Assembly: GCA_950071875.1 (NCBI GenBank)
Contig: CATMNW010000121.1
Coordinates: 1 to 7,288 of the forward strand
Direction: 5' to 3'
DNA: 7,288 nt
From: an uncultured Erythrobacteraceae bacterium
GTDB taxonomy: Bacteria; Pseudomonadota; Alphaproteobacteria; Sphingomonadales; Sphingomonadaceae
Part shown: positions 1 to 5,709 of the stretch, piece by piece
Layout of the letters: the number at the start of each line of letters is the position of its first letter
Position numbering within the stretch: the first letter of the stretch is position 1
The notes under the pieces: generated by a model
What the model was told of the DNA's origin: nothing
The model's input: the letters and a program-made list of their open reading frames with translations, nothing else
Database searches by the model: none
Position numbers and translations under genes: made by a program

Positions 1-399
1 TTCACCCTGGCCGAACACGGGTTCCGCCTGCCATCCTGCATGGACAACCGGCCCCTCAAATTCGAGGAATGGGACGCCATGCGCCCGCAATCGGTCTTCG
101 TCAGCGCCACCCCCGCAACGTGGGAGATGGACCAGACCGGCGGCGTCTTCACCGAACAGGTGATCCGCCCGACCGGGCTCTTGGACCCGCAGATCGAGAT
201 TCGGCCCGTCGAGATGCAGGTGGACGATCTGCTGGACGAGGTGCGCCGGGTCACGGCGGCAGGCTATCGCACGCTGGTCACCACGCTGACCAAGCGGATG
301 GCCGAGGATCTGACCGAATACCTGCACGAACAGGGTATCAAGGTCCGCTACATGCACAGCGACATCGACACGATCGAGCGGATCGAGATCCTGCGCGAC
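1..399 (+). pseudogene. uvrB: uvrB fragment (excinuclease ABC subunit B, central helicase region)
   Basis: The translation opens with FTLAEHGFRLPSCMDNRPLK, continues through VFVSATPATWEM (helicase SATP motif), IRPTGLLDPQIEIRPVEMQV, LVTTLTKRMAEDLTEYL and YMHSDIDTIERIEILRD. These are hallmark UvrB blocks in their normal order and spacing. UvrB is the DNA-damage-verifying helicase of nucleotide excision repair, working in the cytoplasm with UvrA and UvrC. In intact UvrB the ILRD is followed by a block like LRLGAFDVLVGINLLREGLD, then the last helicase motifs and a C-terminal UvrC-binding region. None of these occur in the window. The fragment therefore stops in the second helicase domain and could not hydrolyse ATP productively. 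The N-terminal part lies outside the window. A second, intact uvrB would be expected elsewhere in the genome. Confidence 0.9.
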
Positions 400-2235
400 G
401 GCGCGGCAGCGCAGTATGGCTCGGACGCGATCGGCGGGGTAGTGAACATCATCCTGAAGGACGATGCCCAGGGCGCTTCGTTCGAACTGCTGGGTGGCAT
501 CACCGAGGAAGGCGACGGGCTCAACGGGCTCGCCTCGACCAGCGGCGGGCTGCCGATCGGTCGGGGCGGTCATTTGACTCTCAGTGCATTGGTCCGCGCG
601 CAGGAAGCGACCAACCGCGCCTTTGTCGATCAGCGCTTCGACCGGGTAACCTACCGGATAGGCGATCCGGAAGCCTCGCTTTTTGGCGGATCGGTCAATT
701 TCGGCCTGCCACTCGGCGACGCGGAACTCTACGGTTTCGGCACGGTCGCGCAAAAAATTTCGAACAACGGTGCGGGCTTTCGCGTGCCCGGCACCTCGCT
801 GCTCTATCCCGACGGTTTCCTGCCGGTCATCGAACCGTACATCTGGGATGGCAGCGGGACCTTGGGTATCTCCGCCGATCTCGGCGGCTTCGCGCTCGAT
901 CTGAGCCAGACCTACGGCCGCAACGAGGCGGATTTCCGCGTCTTCGATACGGTGAATGTGTCGCTGGGTCTCGACAGCCCGACCAGCTTTGATTCGGGCG
1001 GCGTGACCTATGAACAATATGTCACCGATTTCGGCGTCTCGCGCTCGCTCGGACTTCTCGCCGGAGGCAATATCACCGCCGGCGCGCAGTACCGCCGCGA
1101 AACCTACGCCATCCGCGAGGGAGAACCCGCCGCTTCGACCGGAGTCGGTGCGGACGGTTTCGCGGGGTTCGCTCCGCGCCGACCGGTGAATGAGGCGCGC
1201 GATGCCTTTGCATTCTATCTCGACGCCGAGCTGCGCCCGATCGAGGCGCTGCTGATCGGCGGGGCGGTCCGTTACGACGAGTATGACGATTCCGGTGGAG
1301 AGACGACCTGGCGGGTTTCAGCCCGCGCCGATCTGACAGAGGGCCTGGCGCTGCGCGGCGCGATCGGAACTGCGTTCCGCGCGCCTTCGTTGCAACAGCA
1401 GAATTTCAGCGCGGTGCAGGGCGCACTTTCGGCAGGGCAGCTGGTTTCGGTAGCGACGCTGCCGGTGAGCGACCCGATCGCGCGCGCGTTGGGTGCGGGA
1501 GATCTGCGACCCGAGCGCTCACGTAATTACAGCGCGGGTATCGTGCTGGAGCCGACGCCCCGCCTCGCTTTCACCTTGGATGCGTTTCACATCCAAATCG
1601 ATGATCGCATCGCGCTGAGTGAACAGCTGCGCGGGGCGGCGGTGAATGCCATTCTGGCCGGCGCTGGTATAGTTGGCTTCTCGCAGGTACGCTTCTTCAC
1701 CAACGCGGTCGATACCAGGACTACCGGTGTGGAGGCCACCGCGCGCTGGTCGGCCAGCCTCAGTCCGGAAACGCGGGCAAGCATGGATGTCGGCTTCGCG
1801 CTCTATGACACGGAATTGGAAAGTCTCCGCGCCAATCCGGTGCTGCCGACTCTGCCGTTGCTCGGCGAGAAGTCGATCTTGTTCCTGACCGAAGCGCAGC
1901 CGCGCGACAAGCTAACCGTGCAGGCTGTCGTCGAGCACCGGTCAGTGAGCGCACGTGCAGCGCTGACCCGTTTCGGCACCTACACCTCGCAACCGCTCGT
2001 GGAGACGCAGACCTTCGATGGCGGCACGTCATTCGACCTGTCGCTGAGCTACGCCCTGTCTTCCGCGATCATGCTTACCGCCGGCGTGCAGAACCTGTTC
2101 GACGACCGGCCGGAAGAGATTGCTGATCAGGCGCGCTTCATCGCCGCAACCGGCGGCAGCTTTCCCACGGGCGAGGAGACGCCGCTCGGCGTCAACGGGC
2201 GTAGCTATTTCGTGCAGCTACGAGGGAATTTCTGA
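1..2235 (+). CDS. Chimeric ORF: UvrB fragment fused in frame to a TonB-dependent receptor (5' end outside window)
   Basis: The frame is open from base 1 to the TGA at 2233-2235; an ATG at 40 is an internal UvrB methionine, not a credible start. Numbering residues from base 1, residues 1 to about 133 are UvrB. From about residue 125 the protein is a TonB-dependent outer-membrane receptor: end of the plug (GAAAQYGSDAIGGVVNIILK, 134-153), then a beta-barrel with the conserved FRAPSL (from 459), a TGVEATARW-type strand (around 575) and NLFDDRPEE (from 698). It ends in FVQLRGNF, with the terminal aromatic residue typical of barrel proteins. Complete family members have a signal peptide, TonB box and about 130 plug residues before this point; all are missing. 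As read, the product would start as a cytoplasmic repair protein and could not be exported or energised by TonB. The barrel itself shows no internal frameshift. The receptor assignment is firm; whether the fused frame exists in the cell is doubtful. Confidence 0.85.
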   Translation, partial: FTLAEHGFRLPSCMDNRPLKFEEWDAMRPQSVFVSATPATWEMDQTGGVFTEQVIRPTGLLDPQIEIRPVEMQVDDLLDEVRRVTAAGYRTLVTTLTKRMAEDLTEYLHEQGIKVRYMHSDIDTIERIEILRDGAAAQYGSDAIGGVVNIILKDDAQGASFELLGGITEEGDGLNGLASTSGGLPIGRGGHLTLSALVRAQEATNRAFVDQRFDRVTYRIGDPEASLFGGSVNFGLPLGDAELYGFGTVAQKISNNGAGFRVPGTSLLYPDGFLPVIEPYIWDGSGTLGISADLGGFALDLSQTYGRNEADFRVFDTVNVSLGLDSPTSFDSGGVTYEQYVTDFGVSRSLGLLAGGNITAGAQYRRETYAIREGEPAASTGVGADGFAGFAPRRPVNEARDAFAFYLDAELRPIEALLIGGAVRYDEYDDSGGETTWRVSARADLTEGLALRGAIGTAFRAPSLQQQNFSAVQGALSAGQLVSVATLPVSDPIARALGAGDLRPERSRNYSAGIVLEPTPRLAFTLDAFHIQIDDRIALSEQLRGAAVNAILAGAGIVGFSQVRFFTNAVDTRTTGVEATARWSASLSPETRASMDVGFALYDTELESLRANPVLPTLPLLGEKSILFLTEAQPRDKLTVQAVVEHRSVSARAALTRFGTYTSQPLVETQTFDGGTSFDLSLSYALSSAIMLTAGVQNLFDDRPEEIADQARFIAATGGSFPTGEETPLGVNGRSYFVQLRGNF
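373..399 (+). other. Fusion junction inside a sequence shared by UvrB and TonB-receptor families
   Basis: Codons 125-133 read IERIEILRD. In UvrB this follows YMHSDIDT and precedes LRLG. In TonB-dependent receptors a near-identical peptide (V/I-ERIEVLRDGAAAQYGSDA) closes the plug domain. Everything upstream is UvrB-like and everything downstream is receptor-like, so the crossover must lie within or next to these 27 bases. Because both families use the peptide in the same register, the switch leaves the frame open. Confidence 0.8.
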
Positions 2236-3740
2236 TGGTGTCGCGTCGCGCATTGCTTGGCCGGACGGCGCTGGCGCTGGCTGCGTCTCGCTTCCTGTCT
2301 CCGGTAACGGCCATCGCTGTGCAACCGCAACCATATGCCGATGGCGATCCCTTTATGCTCGGCGTCGCCTCGGGCGATCCGCGTCCTGATGGGTTCGTGC
2401 TCTGGACTCGGCCTTTGGGTCTGTCGGGCACTGCTACGGTCGGTGTGGAGATCGCCGACGACGATGGTTTCCGCAGGATCGTGCGCAGTGGTTCGGTCAC
2501 CGCAAGTCCTGCGCGCGGGCACGCAGTGCATGTGGAGCCGGTCGACCTCGATCCAGCACGCACTTATTTCTACCGTTTTCACCTCGATGGAGCGACGAGC
2601 CCCATCGGTCGCACAGCCACGATCGATCCGCAGGCCACGCGCATGCGCCTCGCGCTCGCGGCCTGCCAGCATTGGGAACATGGCTGGTTTTCCGCCTATC
2701 GGGACATGGTCGCGCAGGAGATCAATGTTCTCCTGCATGTCGGAGACTACATCTACGAGAAGTCTTTCGGGACCGGCCCCGACGTTCGCAGTTTCGGCGC
2801 GCCCGATCCGTTCACGCTGGACGAGTATCGCGTTCGTCATGCGCTCTACCGCACCGATCCCGATCTGCAGGCCGCCACCGCTGCCTTCCCGATCATCGCG
2901 ACCTGGGACGATCACGAGGTAGAGAATGACTATGCCTCGCTTCAGGGCAGCGTCACAGAAGACCCTGCCGCTTTCGTTGCGCGCAGGGCCGCTGCCTATC
3001 AGGCATGGTTCGAACACATGCCGATATCGCCGCGCCGCTTAACACCGCATGGCGCGGCGGACATTGTGCGCAGATTCGAATGGGGCGCGCTAGCCAGCCT
3101 CTCGGTTCTCGACTGCCGCCAGTTCCGCACGTCGCAGCCGTGTGGACGCGGCGGGCAGGTGATCGCGGACTGCGCGGAGGTCTTCGATCCGGTGGCGACC
3201 ATGCTCGGGCTCGAACAGGAGGCGTGGTTGCGCAATCGCCTGGCGAACGAGCGCACCCGTTGGAGCCTGATCGGTCAGGCGACGATGGTCTCGCGGCTGC
3301 CCTTGCCGGGCGGAGGCGATGCGCGCTGGTCCGATATCTGGGATGGCTACGCCGCCTCTCGCGACCGCCTGATCGCTGCACTGCGCCAGCCGGCGGTGCG
3401 CAATGCGGTGCTGCTTGGCGGCGACGTCCATTCCTTCTGGGCCAACGACATCCCATCCGATCCGGAGCGGATGGAAGGGCCGGTGGTCGCGAGCGAGATC
3501 GTCACGTCCTGTCTCGCCTCGCGCAGCGGCCCCGAAGAGCTCTTCACAGGCATCCAGGGCCGCAATCCGCAGGTCCGCTTCCATGATAATGATAACGCCG
3601 GATACACTCTGCTCGACATAGATGCTGAACGGATCGACGGCCGGTTTCGCGCAGTTCGTGATCTGACGGATCCCAATAGCGCCAGCTTCGATTTGCGCCG
3701 GTTCGCTATCGAGGACAGGGCGCCCGGGGTGAGAATTTAG
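2235..3740 (+). CDS. phoD: PhoD-like metallophosphatase (alkaline phosphatase D family), Tat-exported
   Basis: This is a 501-residue phosphodiesterase/phosphomonoesterase of the PhoD family, expected in the periplasm. Residues 1-28 form a Tat signal: SRRALLG with the twin arginine at 4-5, a hydrophobic stretch, and AIA at 26-28 as a likely cleavage site. The N-terminal beta domain (about 38-130) carries LGVASGDPRPDGFVLWTR. The catalytic domain has AACQHW (C144), HVGDYIYE (D171, Y174), TWDDHEVENDY (D225, D226, H227, N231), LDCRQFRT (293-299) and LLGGDVHSFW (D397, H399). These fit the Fe/Ca-binding residues known for the family, so an active enzyme is likely. Length is normal. The ATG overlaps the receptor stop (TGATG), and GAGGGA at 2222-2227 sits 7 bases upstream, which fixes the start and suggests translational coupling. 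With a TonB receptor in front, a role in acquiring phosphate from an organic ester is a reasonable inference; the substrate cannot be read from sequence. Confidence 0.93.
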   Translation: MVSRRALLGRTALALAASRFLSPVTAIAVQPQPYADGDPFMLGVASGDPRPDGFVLWTRPLGLSGTATVGVEIADDDGFRRIVRSGSVTASPARGHAVHVEPVDLDPARTYFYRFHLDGATSPIGRTATIDPQATRMRLALAACQHWEHGWFSAYRDMVAQEINVLLHVGDYIYEKSFGTGPDVRSFGAPDPFTLDEYRVRHALYRTDPDLQAATAAFPIIATWDDHEVENDYASLQGSVTEDPAAFVARRAAAYQAWFEHMPISPRRLTPHGAADIVRRFEWGALASLSVLDCRQFRTSQPCGRGGQVIADCAEVFDPVATMLGLEQEAWLRNRLANERTRWSLIGQATMVSRLPLPGGGDARWSDIWDGYAASRDRLIAALRQPAVRNAVLLGGDVHSFWANDIPSDPERMEGPVVASEIVTSCLASRSGPEELFTGIQGRNPQVRFHDNDNAGYTLLDIDAERIDGRFRAVRDLTDPNSASFDLRRFAIEDRAPGVRI

Positions 3741-3750
3741 TTTTGAAATG

Positions 3751-3796
3751 AGCGTTTAGGCTTTGTAGATCGTACGAATCTAACTTCCGAAACGCT
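3751..3796. repeat. 46-bp nested imperfect palindrome between converging genes
   Basis: Outer arms AGCGTTTAGG (3751-3760) and CCGAAACGCT (3787-3796) pair at 9 of 10 positions. Inside, TAGAT (3766-3770) and ATCTA (3778-3782) flank the perfect palindrome CGTACG (3771-3776), with one extra A. All three dyads share nearly the same centre (about 3774). It starts 10 bases after the phoD stop. No T-run follows on either strand, so it is not a textbook intrinsic terminator. It could be a weak two-way terminator, a protein-binding site, or debris from the adjacent IS. Confidence 0.55.
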
Positions 3797-3807
3797 ATTG
3801 GGGGATG

Positions 3808-4272
3808 CCGGGTTGAGCTTTTTGGTTCTCGCCAAACGTGAGCGTACAGCTTGACGGGCGAGATGCTCCAGATTGGCAGAGCCCCGGCAGATTGGTTCGA
3901 TCCCGAATTACGTCGATACTCGTCAATGAATGCAGTCATCGCTTTACTGCTCCGCCTGGTCAAAATATCACGACGCTTTGCGCACAGCCTCATTAGTACG
4001 CTGCAGTCCACGGTTCTCGCTCTCCAGAGTTCTCACCTTTGACAGCCCGCTCGGCGGATACTTCAACACAAGTATTGCTGTCAGCCTTGGCCGGGCTCCC
4101 TGCTTCCGCCGTCTGACGAACTATCAATTGAGCGGCCCTAGCACGTGCGACAAGTTCTCCTTACCCATCGATTGTGAGGTTCGACTGGAATGAGACCCAT
4201 GACGTCTGTCACGATCATACGTGGCAAGGCGGTCCGACTCTGAAACCAGTGGAGAGAGCACTGCGGCTCATG
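3808..4272 (-). pseudogene. Degraded IS3-family insertion sequence remnant (OrfA and start of OrfB)
   Basis: On the - strand, 4039 down to 3971 reads KVRTLESENRGLQRTNEAVRKAS, then an in-frame TGA (3968-3970), then YFDQAEQ and a TAA. This closely follows the OrfA end of IS3-family elements (about ALERENRELRRANEILRKASAYFAQAE), the leucine-zipper region that precedes OrfB. From the ATG at 3939 a second frame reads MTAFIDEYRRNSGSNQSAGA, then LPIWSISPVKLYAHVWREPK. This resembles the OrfB start (about MIAFIDDHRDAYGVEPICKVLPIAPSTYYAHVA) with a short insertion. Upstream OrfA seems to continue in shifted frames (RQTAEAGSPAKAD at about 4120-4080) and may begin at the ATG 4272-4270 (MSRSALSTGFR), though that end is uncertain. 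The DDE catalytic domain of OrfB is absent, and stops and frameshifts rule out activity. Terminal repeats were not found. The family call is from remembered consensus. Confidence 0.6.
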
Positions 4273-5412
4273 TCACGAAAGTTTCGATCGAGATACATGG
4301 CGGCGGCGCGTCGTTCGCCATTGCTGCAAGATTGTCCGTTTCTGATTCGGCCCGGCCGACTTGACGGTCGGCTCGGGTGGCGGTGTGTTCGAGAAGCGCG
4401 GCGAGGGCATTGCCTGAATGATTCCATCGATTTTCTTGTAGATTTGTCGGGCCGCCATATGCGGATGCGAAGCGGCTTCGTCCGGATCTAACACCGGCGC
4501 GAAACATGCATCGGTCCCCTCCAGCAAGGTCATCCATTCGTCGCGCGTCCTTCGTCGGAATAGTTCCTCGAACCGATGTCTGAGGTCTGGCCAGCAGGCC
4601 GGATCGTAGCCGTTTGCAAAATCCGGTTGATCCGCAATGCCCAGCTTCTGGCAAAGCAATGTGTAAAATTTCGGTTCGAGCGACCCCAGAGAGATGTATC
4701 GATCGTCCGCGCATCGATAGGTCGAATACCAGTGCGGACCGTCAAGGATGCTGCGACCGCGCTCGTTGACGAAATGTCCTGTTGCTTTCAAACTGAGCAG
4801 CAGGTTCATCATATGCGCGCTTCCATCCACGATGGCGGCATCCACGACTTGTCCTTTCCCCGATTCACGGGCGCTAAGGATGGCGGCGAGCAGGCCGACT
4901 GCCAGATAGAGCGCGCCACCGCCGATGTCGCCGACGAGTCCGGGAGGTGCCATCGGAAGCGCACCCGGTTCGCCAGCATACCAGAGCGCGCCGGACAGTG
5001 CGATATAGTTGATGTCGTGGCCGGCGGTCTGCGCGAGAGGTCCATCCTGCCCCCAACCAGTCATCCGGCCGAACACGAGCGCCGGATTGCGATCGAGGCA
5101 AACATCGGGTCCAAGACCCAACCGTTCCATTACACCAGGACGCATGCCCTCGATGATCGCATGGCTGTGCTCAACAAGATCGAGGACGTGCTCGACCGCT
5201 GCGGACTGCTTCAAATCGAGGGATACAAATCGCTTACCGCGATTGAGAATCGCCTCACGGCCAAGGTCGATCGTATCCCGATTAGGGATAACACGATCGA
5301 CAACTACAACGTCGGCTCCAAGATCTGCCAGCAACATTCCGCAAAATGGCGCTGGACCGATACCGGCAATCTCGATGACCCTGATACCAGCGAGCGGACC
5401 GCATCCCGACAT
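4273..5412 (-). CDS. Alpha-methylacyl-CoA racemase-like protein (family III CoA-transferase fold)
   Basis: This 379-residue enzyme is predicted to interconvert (2R)- and (2S)-2-methylacyl-CoA esters in the cytoplasm. Numbering from the ATG at 5412: the N-terminus GPLAGIRVIEIAGIGPAPFC leads into MLLADLGADVVVVDR, the nucleotide-binding fold of the family. EGMRPGVMERLGLGP (R91) is followed by the active-site signatures GHDINYIALSGAL (H132), GLVGDIGGGALYLA (D162) and GSLEPKFY (E246). These correspond to the Arg, His, Asp and Glu known from bacterial MCR. TRDEWMTLLEGTDACFAPVL and PRFSNTPP complete the C-terminal domain. The start is ATG 5412, because GGAAAGA at 5427-5421 lies 8 bases upstream; a TTG at 5418 would be too close to it. 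After the usual ILQQW ending there is a basic tail (RTTRRRHVSRSKLS) not typical of the family. It diverges from the acyl-CoA synthetase and probably serves the same pathway. A plain CoA-transferase role is the alternative, but the H/D/E set favours the racemase. Confidence 0.9.
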   Translation of the reverse strand: MSGCGPLAGIRVIEIAGIGPAPFCGMLLADLGADVVVVDRVIPNRDTIDLGREAILNRGKRFVSLDLKQSAAVEHVLDLVEHSHAIIEGMRPGVMERLGLGPDVCLDRNPALVFGRMTGWGQDGPLAQTAGHDINYIALSGALWYAGEPGALPMAPPGLVGDIGGGALYLAVGLLAAILSARESGKGQVVDAAIVDGSAHMMNLLLSLKATGHFVNERGRSILDGPHWYSTYRCADDRYISLGSLEPKFYTLLCQKLGIADQPDFANGYDPACWPDLRHRFEELFRRRTRDEWMTLLEGTDACFAPVLDPDEAASHPHMAARQIYKKIDGIIQAMPSPRFSNTPPPEPTVKSAGPNQKRTILQQWRTTRRRHVSRSKLS

Positions 5413-5637
5413 CTGCAATTTCTTTCCAATGGCTCGAACACTACGGAGATCATCGCCGATCTATTATCGGGCATCAAATTCATTCAAGCTCCAAAATATT
5501 CCCAGATGGAATGTTGAATGGGCCCTGCCACCATGAACTAGAGGAATATTAGCGGCGGATAATGAATTGGACAGGTGTGACGATTTACCCAATCTGATCA
5601 TTTCGGGGATGTTTGAAGTCTAAGCGGAGAAAATCCG
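5413..5637. promoter_or_regulatory. Divergent intergenic control region between racemase and acyl-CoA synthetase
   Basis: This is the non-coding part of the gap between the divergently read racemase and ligase genes, where both promoters should lie. It is noticeably AT-richer than the genes. No pair of -35/-10 boxes with good match and spacing stood out on either strand, so no promoter is placed. It contains the GGAATRTT half-sites listed separately and the ribosome-binding sites of the flanking ORFs. Confidence 0.5.
5481..5550. promoter_or_regulatory. Candidate operator: inverted and repeated GGAATRTT half-sites
   Basis: AATATTCC (5495-5502) and GGAATGTT (5508-5515) form a dyad with a 5-base spacer and 7 of 8 matching positions. 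A further half-site GGAATATT (5543-5550) is the exact reverse complement of the first. A wider inverted repeat, CATTCAA (5481-5487) and TTGAATG (5514-5520), encloses the dyad. Clustering of such dyads in a divergent gap suits a TetR-, GntR- or LysR-type regulator site controlling both genes. No regulator gene is present in the window, so the binding protein is unknown. Confidence 0.35.
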
Positions 5638-5709
5638 ATGGAGAGGATACATATGCGTGGAAACTGCGCAAACGGATGCAGCGCCGCCCCGTGCAAGGGG
5701 CAGCGCTAA
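5638..5709 (+). CDS. Possible 23-codon leader ORF overlapping the acyl-CoA synthetase start
   Basis: An ATG at 5638 opens MERIHMRGNCANGCSAAPCK followed by GQR and a TAA at 5707-5709. The last A of the stop is the first base of the ligase ATG (TAATG overlap). GGAGA lies 8 bases before the first ATG, and a second in-frame ATG (5653) has GAGAGGA 5 bases before it, so initiation signals are unusually good for a chance ORF. The peptide has three cysteines and resembles nothing I recognise. It may be a translationally coupled leader, or simply an accident of the 5' UTR. Confidence 0.3.
   Translation: MERIHMRGNCANGCSAAPCKGQR

Noticed and set aside
2205..3017. A 270-codon open frame on the - strand opposite phoD
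   Set aside because: The + strand here carries the phoD Tat signal and metal motifs; the antisense peptide shows no family features.
3741..3800. Canonical intrinsic terminator for phoD
   Set aside because: The palindrome is strong but no T-run follows on either strand, so it is reported only as a repeat.
3851..4491. Several 60-105 codon + strand frames in the phoD-racemase gap
   Set aside because: They run antisense to the IS3-like peptides or into the racemase gene, lack ribosome-binding sites and resemble no protein.
4576..5517. A 313-codon open frame on the + strand opposite the racemase
   Set aside because: It is antisense to a gene with all catalytic motifs of its family. Its own translation has no recognisable domain and no good ribosome-binding site, so it is a shadow of the GC-rich codon pattern.
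5613..5708. TTG at 5613 as the start of the acyl-CoA synthetase
   Set aside because: The extra 32 residues are highly basic and unlike the family N-terminus, while ATG 5709 has a well-placed AAGGGG and matches the family start.
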